A DNA stretch of 64,000 nucleotides. It comes from an uncultured Mucilaginibacter sp. GTDB lineage: Bacteria; Bacteroidota; Bacteroidia; Sphingobacteriales; Sphingobacteriaceae. Each line of letters starts with the position of its first letter. Positions within the stretch are counted from its first letter, which is position 1. The stretch spans positions 124,001 to 188,000 of the forward strand of contig CAIPFE010000008.1 of assembly GCA_903864275.1 (NCBI GenBank), in the 5' to 3' direction. Made by a program: the position numbers and the translations under genes. This document shows, in pieces, positions 16,421 to 26,330 of this stretch. The notes beneath the pieces were generated by a model. It saw only the letters and a program-made list of their open reading frames with translations, was not told the DNA's origin and did no database searches.

Positions 16421-17083
16421 CTATTTAGATTTTGCCGGGCTATTGATCCCGAAAAGGTCACGCGGCGATTTACTATAAAAATCATTAAAGAAGAAAGCTG
16501 TAACGGAAATGAACACGATAAATCCCAAAACAATCAGTAGCTGTGAACCGGAAATTTTTTGGATATCCTGTTTCGATTTTACATCACAAATCTCACCGGG
16601 GCAGTATTGGGCTTTGTCCTGGTAGATCATTTTATAAAATTTGCACCCCAGGCAAATTCCAAAAACCGATTCAAAAAAGGTGAATATCAAACAAATAAGA
16701 CAGATGATCCCGGTTATCGGGCTGTAGGAATTTACAATTACCATGAAAATAAACATTGTAGCCGACAAACCCAGGCCAATTATCCAGGCGACCTTTTTTT
16801 GCGCGGCCCCTACATATTCGGGAACCTGGTTCCTTACAGCTAAACGCCCGATTATTAATGTAGGAGAGAATTTTGGGTTGATAAAAACACGTATGGCAAA
16901 ATCGGTAAGAAAAATTGTTATAAAATATTTGACCGGTAAAAAATCACTTCTATACAATATTTCCATTAATGAGATGATCAGGCCCAAAAATAATATTCCC
17001 GCCGAAGCCCTGATTTCCCGTTCGTTTAAAACAGGAATGTTATAGCCTTCTACGTTTTCTCCGAATTGTATAACATTTTTCAT
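16421..17083 (-). CDS. DUF4395 family membrane protein
   Basis: A 220-residue protein with four hydrophobic segments. The DUF4395 pattern is visible: NEREIRASAG opening, DFAIRVFINPKFSPTLIIGRLAV, then AAQKKVAWIIGLGLSATMF, and the Cys-containing GICLGCKFYKMIY. A cytoplasmic or periplasmic tail with two more Cys (YCPGEICD) follows, then a last membrane segment. DUF4395 proteins are often found with thiol/rhodanese genes, but none is next to this one. It lies between two DUF4386 genes in the same direction. Confidence 0.82.
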   Translation of the reverse strand: MKNVIQFGENVEGYNIPVLNEREIRASAGILFLGLIISLMEILYRSDFLPVKYFITIFLTDFAIRVFINPKFSPTLIIGRLAVRNQVPEYVGAAQKKVAWIIGLGLSATMFIFMVIVNSYSPITGIICLICLIFTFFESVFGICLGCKFYKMIYQDKAQYCPGEICDVKSKQDIQKISGSQLLIVLGFIVFISVTAFFFNDFYSKSPRDLFGINSPAKSK

Positions 17084-17270
17084 TGTGTTGTTTATTTGAT
17101 GATAATTGGATGATTTACAGCGACTTTTGTTACAGTTTCCTTATGTTCTCATAAATGTACGCAGCGAATTTGGAGTTGAGAAATTTATGTGACACCAGTT
17201 GGGATATTCTACATAATTGGACGGTTTTGCGTGAAATCGGCAGAGCCGGCATTGGAGTAAAAGGCGGCGT

Positions 17271-18002
17271 TCACGCGCGTTCCGCTGTCGCGCCGGCCTG
17301 ATCCTTCCATCGCTGAACGTTCACACCGAACACGAGGAGCCACAGCATCAGTGGTAACTCCCCAGCCGCGCCGGGTGCCAGGTTGTAAGGTGACAGGTAG
17401 TTTGCAAGCGGCGGCCAAAGGAAGGTAAGGTAACCCAGGCCGGCAAACATCATCAGCGCACCTATAATCCGGGGCATGAATGCCGACCGGAAAATGAGGT
17501 AGCCGATCATAACGCAATAGCATCCGAAAAATACGATGAATGTGCTATAGGCCTGAGCATCCAGTTGCAGCAACATGTATGCCAGCGCCTGTAACTGTTC
17601 CGGTTTAAATACGTCCAGGTACTGCCCGCCCTGCAATACAACCAAAGGAGCGATTTGAAGAAGGCTGCCAAAAGCCACAACAGCCAGGCCCACAAGGTGG
17701 ACGAAGCCCGCGGTTAAGGAAAGGCTTTTGTTTACGGGCTTAAATAAATCATAGAAGAGTGCCGTCATGACGATAGAAGACAAGACCGCGATGAGCACTG
17801 CGACGAAAGCCAACTGAAATAAAGCCTGGTGCGCCATGATATTGTGCGCTGTAGCTGCGGCATCGCCATGTACAACAAGTTTGCCGGGAATAAAAGTCTC
17901 GCCGCATACTGACGTGAAGCCGGTGACCACATAAAAGATGCCGGCCATCCTGGCCTTAAAACGCGGTGATGCATCTGTGGCCCGCGCTATCATTTTTCCC
18001 AT
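17271..18002 (-). CDS. DUF4386 family membrane protein (copy 2)
   Basis: A 243-residue homologue of the proteins at 15665 and 18185: FKARMAGIFYVVTGFTSV start, NIMAHQALFQLAFV, LFYDLFKPVNKSLSLTAGFVHLVGLAVVAFG, and SAFMPRIIGALMMFAGLGYL. Six hydrophobic segments, function unknown. Its coding sequence looks richer in G+C than its neighbours, including both other DUF4386 genes, which may reflect separate acquisition rather than local duplication. It is divergent from copy 3, with 182 bases between the starts. Confidence 0.85.
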   Translation of the reverse strand: MGKMIARATDASPRFKARMAGIFYVVTGFTSVCGETFIPGKLVVHGDAAATAHNIMAHQALFQLAFVAVLIAVLSSIVMTALFYDLFKPVNKSLSLTAGFVHLVGLAVVAFGSLLQIAPLVVLQGGQYLDVFKPEQLQALAYMLLQLDAQAYSTFIVFFGCYCVMIGYLIFRSAFMPRIIGALMMFAGLGYLTFLWPPLANYLSPYNLAPGAAGELPLMLWLLVFGVNVQRWKDQAGATAERA

Positions 18003-18184
18003 TTTTGCAGGTGTTTATAATTATGGTGATTTAAAAAAACTGCTGCTATTAAGAACAATTCCAATCAAACTGAAGGCGTATGTGAACGGTAACAAATAAA
18101 CGAAATCTTCAACGTAACAAAACAGCCAGTAAAGTGTTTAAATAAAAAACTATAATGACTGAATAAAACATTAGCTCAGATGGA

Positions 18185-18886
18185 ATGAAGAATTCTACCA
18201 CCAAAATTTCGCTTAGTGCGTTCGCACTCATTGCAGGGATTGGCATAGTTTTAATGATGACTTCTCCTTTCGCTGAATTTGGTGTGTATCACAAGCTTGT
18301 TTCAGAAAACGCAGCAGAGACAGTCAAAAATATTACAGCACATCAAACCCTTTTTACAACCGGTATACTGTGCTACCTGTTCAACTTTACTTGTGATATA
18401 ATAGTAGCCTGGGCGCTTTATGGTTTGCTCAGACCGGTAAACGAAAGCCTTTCGTTACTTACAGCGTGGTTGCAATTGGTGTATGCGGCAATCAGTTTGG
18501 TTGCGCTGATTAACCTGGTTACTGTTTCGAGACTGCTGAATACAGGCGATTATATAAAACTTTATGGCCAGGACCAGTTGCATAACCAGGTGATGTTGTC
18601 GCTCCATGCATTCAGGGATGGCTGGTCATTTGGATTTTTCTTTTTTGCTACCCATCTTATGCTTCTCGGTTACTTAGTTTTCAGGTCAGGTTACATTCCC
18701 AAATTGGTTGGGATCTGTTTGATCATTGCCGGTTCAGGCTACCTGGTAAATACTATACAACCATTTCTGTTCCCCAATGTGAATATAGGTTATATCACTA
18801 TTACCTATTTTGGGGAATTGATATTTATGTTTTGGCTACTCATCAGGGGTTGGAGGATCAAAGAACCAAATCAGCCGATCATTTAA
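18185..18886 (+). CDS. DUF4386 family membrane protein (copy 3)
   Basis: A 233-residue six-segment membrane protein of the DUF4386 group: NITAHQTLFTTGILCYL, LYGLLRPVNESLSLLTAWLQLVYAAISL, SGYIPKLVGICLIIAGSGYLVN. It resembles copies 1 and 2 but is clearly diverged. The short N-terminus lacks the RIAGLWY stretch of copy 1. Function unknown. Transcribed alone on the plus strand. Confidence 0.85.
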   Translation: MKNSTTKISLSAFALIAGIGIVLMMTSPFAEFGVYHKLVSENAAETVKNITAHQTLFTTGILCYLFNFTCDIIVAWALYGLLRPVNESLSLLTAWLQLVYAAISLVALINLVTVSRLLNTGDYIKLYGQDQLHNQVMLSLHAFRDGWSFGFFFFATHLMLLGYLVFRSGYIPKLVGICLIIAGSGYLVNTIQPFLFPNVNIGYITITYFGELIFMFWLLIRGWRIKEPNQPII

Positions 18887-18951
18887 TTTTGGACCATGGC
18901 TGGTGATTGCCGGGGGGATTTTTGCCTTAAGTCAAAAATGGTTTCGGGAAC

Positions 18952-19377
18952 TTACTTAAACCACTCGGAATAAATCGTCTCCTCCGGCACGTCGGTAGGG
19001 CTTTCAAAATCAAGTCGGTAACCATCAGGGTCAGGAAATGCAACCACCCACATATTATTTCCTACAAAAGGCTCTTTGATTTCAACACCCTTTGCGCTGA
19101 ATTCGTGATATAAGGCAAGCGCATCGATGCATTGGAAGCAAATGGATAGGCCTTTACCCTTAGGGCCCTCCTGGTCAAATTTCTCCCTGTTCCGCGGTTC
19201 CTGCAGCATTATGGAAACATCGTCGCGCTGCAGCCAGCACCACTCGATTTTGCCGCGCGGTGTCCAGTCAATGGTCTTTGTAAAAGCAAGCTGCTCTACA
19301 TAAAATTTCAGTGAAGCTTCCATATCCCGCACCATGAAAAATGGTACGGCAAGGCGGATGTTGGATGACGTTGACAT
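18952..19377 (-). CDS. VOC family (glyoxalase/bleomycin-resistance-like) protein
   Basis: A 141-residue vicinal-oxygen-chelate protein made of two beta-alpha-beta-beta-beta units. Seen: VPFFMVRDMEASLKFYVEQLAF, WCWLQRDDVSIMLQEP, FQCIDALALYHEFSAKGVEI and VVAFPDPDGYRLDFESPT. The typical metal-ligand His positions are not obvious, so it may be a binding protein or use other ligands. No functional neighbours. Converges with the DUF4386 gene. Confidence 0.88.
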   Translation of the reverse strand: MSTSSNIRLAVPFFMVRDMEASLKFYVEQLAFTKTIDWTPRGKIEWCWLQRDDVSIMLQEPRNREKFDQEGPKGKGLSICFQCIDALALYHEFSAKGVEIKEPFVGNNMWVVAFPDPDGYRLDFESPTDVPEETIYSEWFK

Positions 19378-19607
19378 ATCTTAATATTCTGTTGGTATTA
19401 AATTCTAAAGTGATTTAAAAATAACAAATAAGTTTCAAACACAAAATGTTACCCGGCTGCGTTATAAAAAAAATTTATATGACATCATGCACAATTAACA
19501 GGATAACTATGCAATTTTCCGTGAAAACCGGTAGCACCTAAAATGGGAGATTTCCGGTTATCAATTCAATGAAATATATTTATGCAATAAAAGGTTGAAA
19601 CAGCTTC

Positions 19608-20618
19608 ATGTTTTTAAAACGCTCCACATATTATTTACTCTTTTTTGCTGCGTACATCGGTGCCCTGGTCATCGAAAAACCCACGTATTCGGTAAATACT
19701 GTACAGGCCTGTTTTTCTTACATGTTTACCGTCATCGTACACTTTTCCATTTTTACGCTGATGATAAAGGCAAACAATTCATTATTGATCCCCTACCTCC
19801 TTGAAAAAAAGCAGTTCGGTTTGTACCTGGCCGGCCTTATAGGATTGGTATTATTGTACACAATCCTTATGAGCCATTATAATCTGTTTATACATAGGGT
19901 GCTTTTTCATGACGAACCCATTGATACCAGTTCCGGCTTCTGGGATAATTTTGTGTATGCGCTCTGTTGCAGCGTAATTACCGCGATGCTTTATATCACG
20001 AAAAAATGGGCGGAACAGGAAGAGCAGGTCAAAAACAGCCAGATCAACCAACTGCAAACGGAATTGAAATACCTGCGTTCGCAGCTTAACCCGCATTTCC
20101 TGTTTAACGGCCTCAACACCATTTATGGGACTATCGACATGAATAACCGCCAGGCGCGCGAAATGATGGTTCAATTTTCGGACCTGCTGCGTTACAACCT
20201 CTATGAGGCTGATGTTGATATGATAGAGTTGGCGAAGGAAGTAAAATACATGCAGAATTACGTGGCCCTGCAAAAGGCCCGGAGCAATGATAATGTACAG
20301 GTTACCTTAAATGTGAACTATCAAAACGGCGCTGTTAAAATCGTCCCGCTTATCTTCATGGCCTTTGTCGAGAATGCTTTTAAGCATGCTTCGAGGGGCG
20401 ATAACAGCGACAACAGCATCATCATAACATTAACTGAAAAGGAGGGTAAGATCGATTTTACCTGTGATAATTCGTACGATGAAACGGAACCAGTGCCAGG
20501 CGGCATAGGGCTGAATAACGCGGCAAGAAGGCTGGAATTATTATATAAAGACCGTTACCGGCTTGATATCAAGAAAGAGCAAAACATTTATCACGTGCAT
20601 TTAACGCTCACGTTATGA
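19608..20618 (+). CDS. LytS/YpdA-type membrane sensor histidine kinase
   Basis: A 336-residue kinase with four N-terminal membrane segments (residues 7-130), a short coiled linker, then the His_kinase domain. The phosphoacceptor is His163 in LRSQLNPHFLFNGLNTI. The ATPase part has LIFMAFVENAFKHA (N-box) and the glycine-rich GGIGLNNAARRLELLY. Bacteroidota typically pair such kinases with LytTR regulators, and here the regulator overlaps by four bases (ATGA). No extracellular sensor domain is visible, so the signal is probably membrane-related. Confidence 0.93.
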   Translation: MFLKRSTYYLLFFAAYIGALVIEKPTYSVNTVQACFSYMFTVIVHFSIFTLMIKANNSLLIPYLLEKKQFGLYLAGLIGLVLLYTILMSHYNLFIHRVLFHDEPIDTSSGFWDNFVYALCCSVITAMLYITKKWAEQEEQVKNSQINQLQTELKYLRSQLNPHFLFNGLNTIYGTIDMNNRQAREMMVQFSDLLRYNLYEADVDMIELAKEVKYMQNYVALQKARSNDNVQVTLNVNYQNGAVKIVPLIFMAFVENAFKHASRGDNSDNSIIITLTEKEGKIDFTCDNSYDETEPVPGGIGLNNAARRLELLYKDRYRLDIKKEQNIYHVHLTLTL

Positions 20619-21328
20619 AGAAACTCAGCTGTATAATTGTGGACGATGAGCCGGTTGCCCGCAAAATATTGCATGAATTTGTTGACCAGGTGCCATTTAT
20701 CGATCTGCAGGGCAAATTTGAGAATGCCATGAAGGCGGAAGTCTTTCTAAAGAGCAATATAGTTGACATTATTTTCCTCGACATCGAAATGCCAAAGGTT
20801 TCGGGCTTGCAGTTGCTTCAAAAATTGAACGTCGAATCGATGGTGATACTCACTACTGCGTTTCCGCAATATGCGCTGGAAGGATACGAATTGGATATTA
20901 TCGATTACCTGTTAAAGCCCTTTGCCCTCAGCCGTTTCCTGAAGGCCGTGCAAAAAGCAAAGGACTTCCACGAAATGAAAACCAGGACAACTGGTGGCCC
21001 GCAGTCATCCTATATCTTTATCAAAAGCGATAAAAGGATCGAGAAAATTGAGCTGAGCGATATGCTGTATGCCGAAAGCGTGGGCAACTATGTGAGCGTT
21101 TACACTGAAAATAAAAGGATCATGGCCTATCTCACCATGAAAAGCCTGGAATCACAATTGCCGTCCGACGATTTTCTTAAGATACATCAATCGTACCTTG
21201 TAAACTGTTCGAAAATAGATGCCATAGAAGGCAACGAAGTAAAGATCGGGGGCAAATCGCTGCCGATAAGCCGTAATTACAGGGATATGGTGATGAAGAT
21301 AGTGAATCAGCGGCTGCTTAAAAGATGA
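20615..21328 (+). CDS. LytTR-family response regulator
   Basis: A 237-residue regulator. The receiver domain (1-120) has the acidic pair DDE (10-12), phosphoacceptor Asp56 in FLDIEMPKVSG, the Thr of ILTTAF and the Lys of LLKPF. The LytTR DNA-binding domain (about 135-235) has ESVGNYVSVYT, LLKIHQSYLVN-type and LPISRNYR segments. It is co-translated with the kinase before it. The acyltransferase gene 139 bases downstream is a possible target. Confidence 0.94.
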   Translation: MKKLSCIIVDDEPVARKILHEFVDQVPFIDLQGKFENAMKAEVFLKSNIVDIIFLDIEMPKVSGLQLLQKLNVESMVILTTAFPQYALEGYELDIIDYLLKPFALSRFLKAVQKAKDFHEMKTRTTGGPQSSYIFIKSDKRIEKIELSDMLYAESVGNYVSVYTENKRIMAYLTMKSLESQLPSDDFLKIHQSYLVNCSKIDAIEGNEVKIGGKSLPISRNYRDMVMKIVNQRLLKR

Positions 21329-21466
21329 AAAAAACAGGCTGATTTATTTGACCAACGGTCCTAATTCTTTGACATAACGCAGCCCGGATATTGTAATTTT
21401 ATATTAACATTGTATACGCATAACCGGTTGGTTATCAATTTAATTTAAAAGCGTAATACCAGGTAA

Positions 21467-22636
21467 ATGACAACAGCCAACACCACCGCCCTGATCCCGC
21501 AGGCATCAGAAAAAGTAATACCCGGAAAGATCAATTATATCAATCATCTTAAGGTATTGCTTACTGTACTGGTAATACTTCATCACGCCTTTATTACCTA
21601 TGGCGCCCCGGGCGGCTGGTATTATCAGCAAAAGGATACCCATATGGCAGCCCTGTTCCCGATAACGGTTTTTGTAGCTACAAACCAATCCTTTTTTATG
21701 GGATTTTTCTTCTTTCTTTCAGCACTGTTCATTGGCCCATCCTACCAAAAGAAGGGTGCCGCAAAGTTCCTGGCCGATCGCCTGAAAAGATTGGGTATCC
21801 CATTGGTTTTTTACTCATTTATTTTTTCGCCACTTTTAAATTATATGGTGCACTACTGGGGCCATGGGAAGCATGATTCACTGATTCAATATTTGTCGGG
21901 ATATGATGATTGGATCGATTTTGGCGTATTATGGTTTGTGGCAGCATTACTGCTTTTCAATCTAATTTACCTTGTTTTAAAAAGCATCCCGGCTTTCAAT
22001 TTCGATATAAAAATTGGCTTTCCTTCTAATAAGCAATTGATAATTGGAGCATTCTGTTTGGGTCTATTTACTTTTTTAACAAGGTTAGTGTTTCCTACGG
22101 GTTGGTCGCTAAAACCACTCGGGTTTCAGCTGGGACATTTTCCGCAGTATATACTGCTATTCATCATGGGGCTTATCGCCTCAGAAAATAAGTGGCTGGA
22201 TGGGTTAAATTTAAAACAAGGAAGAACCATGATGCGCATAGCCATTTTTATGGTGACGATTGTTTTACCTGCGATGTTTGTAGCAAGCCTGGTCACCAAA
22301 ACACCGGGCCAGGAGTTTAATGGCGGATGGAACCCGTTCGTTTTTTCCTATTCAATATGGGAGCAAATGACCGGCGTTATGATCATGACTGCTTTGTTAT
22401 GCATCGCGAAATTCAAATGGAATACACCGTCAGCTTTTTTGAGCCGTTTGTCAGCGAATGTTTTTGCCGTTTATATATTTCACCCGGTTGTTTTGATCTT
22501 TTTGGCCTTGCTACTGCAATCGTGGGCTGTTGACCCGGTTGTTAAGTTATTAGTTGTAGCGCCTTCGGCTGTTGTATTATCTTTTGTACTGGCTTCTTTT
22601 ATCAGGAAAATACCGGGGGTGGGCAGTATAATTTAG
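21467..22636 (+). CDS. Acyltransferase family 3 membrane protein
   Basis: A 389-residue polytopic protein with about ten membrane segments, of the Acyl_transf_3/OpgC-like type. The catalytic His is in ILHHAFITYGAPGGWYY after the first helix, followed by FFFLSALFIG and the RLKRLGIPLVFYSF segment with its conserved Arg. Such enzymes O-acylate exported glycans, lipids or antibiotics. It follows the LytS/LytTR pair in the same direction and may be under its control. Substrate unknown. Confidence 0.88.
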   Translation: MTTANTTALIPQASEKVIPGKINYINHLKVLLTVLVILHHAFITYGAPGGWYYQQKDTHMAALFPITVFVATNQSFFMGFFFFLSALFIGPSYQKKGAAKFLADRLKRLGIPLVFYSFIFSPLLNYMVHYWGHGKHDSLIQYLSGYDDWIDFGVLWFVAALLLFNLIYLVLKSIPAFNFDIKIGFPSNKQLIIGAFCLGLFTFLTRLVFPTGWSLKPLGFQLGHFPQYILLFIMGLIASENKWLDGLNLKQGRTMMRIAIFMVTIVLPAMFVASLVTKTPGQEFNGGWNPFVFSYSIWEQMTGVMIMTALLCIAKFKWNTPSAFLSRLSANVFAVYIFHPVVLIFLALLLQSWAVDPVVKLLVVAPSAVVLSFVLASFIRKIPGVGSII

Positions 22637-22765
22637 ATTGCTATGAATCGAGTTGGTCAATGAATTTTTTGCCTTAAATAGCCAATTTTCTATAATTATT
22701 TTTTCATATTGAGAAATTATCTAACTTTCCTTAAGTATGAGGACTGTTCTATTTATTAAACCATT

Positions 22766-23908
22766 ATGAAAAAGTCAACCATTTCTTTTGCTGCGTTTGT
22801 GCTGCTGCTGTGCGGGCTTATTTGCTCATTCAAACTTTCACCTGGCGACCATCCTACTTTAGCTATCGGCGCAAAGGCGCCCGATTTTAGTTTGTCCGGC
22901 GTTGATGGTAAAACATATACGCTCAGTTCTTTTAAAAACTCCCCTATCTTGGTGGTTGTATTTACTTGTAATCATTGCCCGACCGCACAGGCGTATGAAG
23001 AAAGGGTTATCCGAATTGCTGCCGATTACAAAAATAAAGGGGTAGCTGTAGTGGCCATTATGCCCAACGACCCGCAGGCTATCAACCTGGATGAATTAGG
23101 TTATACCGATATGAGCGATTCGTTTGATGAAATGAAACTAAGGGCCAAACAGAAAAATTTTAATTTCCCGTATTTATATGATGGCGCAACCCAGTCTGTG
23201 GCCCATGCCTATGGCCCCATTGCTACGCCGCATGTCTTTATTTTTGACCAGGACCGCAAACTCTGCTACTCGGGCAGGATCGACGATGTGGAGAAACCAT
23301 CCAAAACACCCCACATCCAGGATACCCGAAATGCATTGAACGATCTGCTTACCCATAAGAAACCCACAGTTGCCACTACCAAAGTATTTGGCTGCTCTAT
23401 AAAATGGGCCGAAAAGGAGGATTGGAAACAAAGGGCCAGGGACGATTGGGCCAAAGAACCGGTAAAAATGGATAAAATTGATGCAGACGGTGTAAAGCAA
23501 TTAATGAAGAATAAATCAGACAGCCTGCGGTTAATTATCGTTTGGTCGGCAGCAGGTGGTGCCAGCACTGCAGATTTCGGGAAATTTGTTGATATGAACA
23601 GGATGTACCGACGCAGGGATTTTCAATTTATTTCCATCAACGCCGATGGACCCGCTAATAGCGGCAAGGCTTTGAGTTTTTTGAAGCGATCGCAGGCATC
23701 GGCCACTAATTTTATATTTAATAGTGATGATAAGGATAAACTAACAGACGTGGTTAACCCAACATGGGAAAAAGCGCATGGTGGATTGCCCTACACGCTG
23801 CTGGTGGAACCGGGGGGCAAAATCGTTTATGCAAAACAAGGGGCTATCAGTGCGGCTGAAGTAAAAAAAGCAATAGTTGATGACCCGGTTATTGGGAGGT
23901 ATTACTGA
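22766..23908 (+). CDS. Exported protein with two thioredoxin-fold domains
   Basis: A 380-residue exported protein with an N-terminal signal peptide. Residues about 33-190 are a peroxiredoxin/redoxin-like domain: APDFSLSGVDGKTYTLSSF, then VVFTCNHCPTAQAYEER with a CxxC pair (Cys68, Cys71), and TPHVFIFDQDRKLCYSGRIDD. Residues about 215-378 look like a second thioredoxin-like fold (LRLIIVWSAAGGAS, FQFISINAD, LPYTLLVEPGGKIVYAKQG) whose CxxC is replaced by AAGGAS, so it is redox-inactive. Probable periplasmic thiol oxidoreductase. Stands alone. Confidence 0.85.
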   Translation: MKKSTISFAAFVLLLCGLICSFKLSPGDHPTLAIGAKAPDFSLSGVDGKTYTLSSFKNSPILVVVFTCNHCPTAQAYEERVIRIAADYKNKGVAVVAIMPNDPQAINLDELGYTDMSDSFDEMKLRAKQKNFNFPYLYDGATQSVAHAYGPIATPHVFIFDQDRKLCYSGRIDDVEKPSKTPHIQDTRNALNDLLTHKKPTVATTKVFGCSIKWAEKEDWKQRARDDWAKEPVKMDKIDADGVKQLMKNKSDSLRLIIVWSAAGGASTADFGKFVDMNRMYRRRDFQFISINADGPANSGKALSFLKRSQASATNFIFNSDDKDKLTDVVNPTWEKAHGGLPYTLLVEPGGKIVYAKQGAISAAEVKKAIVDDPVIGRYY

Positions 23909-24105
23909 AGAAGTCTGAAAGTCAGTAAAGTCCTAAAGAGCTGCAACTAGTGTTCTTGTTTCTGTAGTGAATTTTTTGAATATAATGGGCTGATTGAGCA
24001 ATTTCAAAAAACATTTCTTTTGCTACCATATTTGTTGCATTTTTATTGCCTCCAAGGGAGTCCCTTGGGTGTTATCATATAAATCAAAACGCTAAGTTTT
24101 TTAAC

Positions 24106-24915
24106 ATGGGAAAAGTAATTCTTGTAACCGGCGCTTCATCCGGCATAGGTTTAGCAGTCGCTACCGCGCTCCAGGCCAGAGGTCATACTGTTTATGGTTC
24201 GTCGCGCGATCTGAAACGTATCAAATCGGTATCATTTAAACCAATTGAACTGGACGTTACTGACGATGCCTCTGTAAAAGCAGCCGTTGACCAAATTATT
24301 AAGGCCGAGGGTAAAATTGATGTGTTGGTAAACAACGCCGGCAATGGCGTTACCGGCCCGGCTTATGCCATGCCTGTTGAATTTGCTAAAAAACAATTCG
24401 AGGTTAATTTTTTTGGTGTGATACGCGTAAGCAGCGCGGTACTGCCAAAAATGATAGAGGCCAAACAAGGTTTGGTGATAAACATCAGCTCGTTGGCTGG
24501 TTTGTTTGGTTTGCCTTACCAGGGTATGTATAGCGCATCAAAGTACGCTATTGAAGGCTACTCACAAAGCCTGCGTATGGAACTGCGCAATACAGGTGTT
24601 AAAGTGGTGATATTGAATCCCGGCGATTTTAAAACCGACTTTACCGCAAGCCGCGAAAAAGTTCCGTTCCCTTTAAAAAATGAGCTACTCGAAAAAGAGT
24701 TCAATACAGCGGTTGCAAGTATGGAAAAAGACGAAAGCGTTGGCGCGAACCCGGATGTTATAGGCAAAAAGGTGTGCGATATAGTTGATTCTTCAAGTCC
24801 ATCGCATCGCTACCTCGTAGGCGCATTTGGTCAAACCATAGCCGTAACATTAAAACACATACTTCCTGGCGGCCTATTCGAAAAATTAATGAATGACCAT
24901 TACGGAATTAAGTAA
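24106..24915 (+). CDS. SDR family oxidoreductase
   Basis: A 269-residue classical short-chain dehydrogenase. TGASSGIG (8-15) binds the cofactor, NNAG is at 76-79, catalytic Ser is in INISSLAG, and YSASK gives Tyr142 and Lys146. After VILNPGDFKTDF the C-terminal helices are typical of the subgroup acting on retinol-like or acyl substrates. Start at ATG 24106 because an upstream ATG at 24046 adds 20 residues with no homology. Physiological substrate unknown. Confidence 0.92.
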   Translation: MGKVILVTGASSGIGLAVATALQARGHTVYGSSRDLKRIKSVSFKPIELDVTDDASVKAAVDQIIKAEGKIDVLVNNAGNGVTGPAYAMPVEFAKKQFEVNFFGVIRVSSAVLPKMIEAKQGLVINISSLAGLFGLPYQGMYSASKYAIEGYSQSLRMELRNTGVKVVILNPGDFKTDFTASREKVPFPLKNELLEKEFNTAVASMEKDESVGANPDVIGKKVCDIVDSSSPSHRYLVGAFGQTIAVTLKHILPGGLFEKLMNDHYGIK

Positions 24916-25052
24916 TTCTGACATTCCTTTGGGGTCGATTTTTACCACAAAGGGTGCTAAGGAGGCACAAAGGGCACTAAATTTTAGTTGGGAAATAGTT
25001 TAGAACAGGATTATTTGTTACGCTTTTGATCCCGACTGGAGCAGAGTTATCA

Positions 25053-25856
25053 TCAACCATGATGCAAAGCGGTCGTAGTAAAATATAATATAATGATCAC
25101 CGTCCCGGCTATAATGCGGTAAACGCCAAAAAGTTTAAAGCCTCTCTTTTCTAAAAATGTAATAAAGCTTTTGATAGCCAATAACGCCACCACAAAAGCT
25201 ATGGCGCTGCCAATAAGCAGGTATTTAATATCCTGGTGCAATACGGCCGGGCTAAGGGTGTTATGTTTATGGAAATCCCAAAGGTCTTTTAAAGTTGCCC
25301 CAAACATCGTGGGTACTGCCAGGAAAAATGAAAACTCGGCTGCGGCCGTACGGCTCAGCTTTTGCGACATACCGCCTACTATTGAAGCCGCTGAGCGCGA
25401 CACCCCCGGCACCATAGCCAAACATTGAAAAAAACCGATTTTTAAGGCGGTAATGTGGTTTATATCTTTTTCATCATCAATATTTGGCTTATTGAACCAG
25501 TCATCCACGAAAAGCAGTATGACACCGCCCACAACAAAGGCAATAGCCACCACCAGCGGGCTTTCAAGCAATTTATCGATGTGTTTTTTCAGCAAAAGGC
25601 CCAGGATCACTGCCGGAATAACACCGATAACCAGTTTAACATAAAAATCAACTGATTGCACAAAACGCTTATAGTAAAGCACCACCACGGCAAGTATGGC
25701 GCCTAACTGGATAACAATCTCGAAAAGCTTAACAAATTCGTCGGTGCTAATCCACATTAAAGAACTTGCAATAACCATGTGCCCGGTTGAAGAAACCGGT
25801 AAAAATTCAGTTAGCCCTTCAATAATTGCGAGGATAATAACGTGGACGATGTTCAT
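25053..25856 (-). CDS. uppP: Undecaprenyl-diphosphatase UppP (BacA)
   Basis: A 267-residue, roughly eight-segment inner-membrane enzyme that removes a phosphate from undecaprenyl pyrophosphate, recycling the lipid carrier for peptidoglycan and other glycans. Signatures are [15 protein letters not shown] (13-27) and [33 protein letters not shown], both with the catalytic acid, His and Arg positions. It is followed upstream by DUF3098 and ftsX in the same direction, the conserved Bacteroidota order. The repeat tract 25861-25985 separates it from DUF3098. Confidence 0.96.
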   Translation of the reverse strand: MNIVHVIILAIIEGLTEFLPVSSTGHMVIASSLMWISTDEFVKLFEIVIQLGAILAVVVLYYKRFVQSVDFYVKLVIGVIPAVILGLLLKKHIDKLLESPLVVAIAFVVGGVILLFVDDWFNKPNIDDEKDINHITALKIGFFQCLAMVPGVSRSAASIVGGMSQKLSRTAAAEFSFFLAVPTMFGATLKDLWDFHKHNTLSPAVLHQDIKYLLIGSAIAFVVALLAIKSFITFLEKRGFKLFGVYRIIAGTVIIILYFTTTALHHG

Positions 25857-25860
25857 GGGA

Positions 25861-25985
25861 GGTGGTTGTAATTGTTGTAAAGGTTGTAATTGTTGTAGAG
25901 GTTGAAAATGCTGCAGAGATTATAAATGTTGAAAGGGTAAAAAATAAAATTATAACTTTTACAACCTTTTCAACACTTACAACTA
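25861..25985. repeat. Short tandem and inverted repeat tract
   Basis: GGTTGTAATTGTTGTA occurs perfectly at 25864-25879 and 25882-25897 (period 18), with a degenerate third unit near 25900. Near 25950-25985 the complementary words TTACAACC and CAACACTTACAAC appear, so the tract can also fold back. It fills the gap between DUF3098 and uppP. Confidence 0.75.
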
Positions 25986-25989
25986 CTCA

Positions 25990-26271
25990 CTAATCAACCT
26001 TCTCTGGCTTCTTAAATATCGCGAAAAACCCTAAGGCGAAACCTGCCAAAACCACTAAGGGCGCTAAAACTATCTTGGTGGTACTGTAAATATCCGTGGT
26101 GCCCGACATTAATATGAACCCAAATGCCACCACCGCAATACTTATTATAAATAAGCGGTAATTCGATCTGTCAAATATAAAATATGCAGGCCTGGTGTCT
26201 GCCTGTTTTGCCTGCGGCTTTGCCGGGCTTGATGTTTTAACCGGTTGTGCCGGTTTAAATTGCTGCGCCAT
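25990..26271 (-). CDS. DUF3098 family small membrane protein
   Basis: A 93-residue protein with a polar Pro/Lys-rich N-terminus and two membrane segments (NYRLFIISIAVVAFGFILMSG and TKIVLAPLVVLAGFALGFFAIF). This is the DUF3098 pattern, nearly always found between ftsX and uppP in Bacteroidota, as here. Start at ATG 26271 (MAQQFKPAQ); an ATG 33 bases earlier is less likely. Role unknown, presumed linked to cell envelope or division. Confidence 0.88.
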   Translation of the reverse strand: MAQQFKPAQPVKTSSPAKPQAKQADTRPAYFIFDRSNYRLFIISIAVVAFGFILMSGTTDIYSTTKIVLAPLVVLAGFALGFFAIFKKPEKVD

Positions 26272-26330
26272 ATATTTTAATTGTTGAATTATTGAATTGA
26301 ACAAATATTAAATCCGAAATCGAACCTTCG

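Noticed and set aside
17209..17523. 104-codon minus-strand frame over the end of DUF4386 copy 2
   Set aside because: Different frame over a conserved gene; no recognisable features.
25861..25985. Possible CRISPR-like array
   Set aside because: Only two perfect 16-base units with period 18 and no spacers or cas genes; a simple word repeat.
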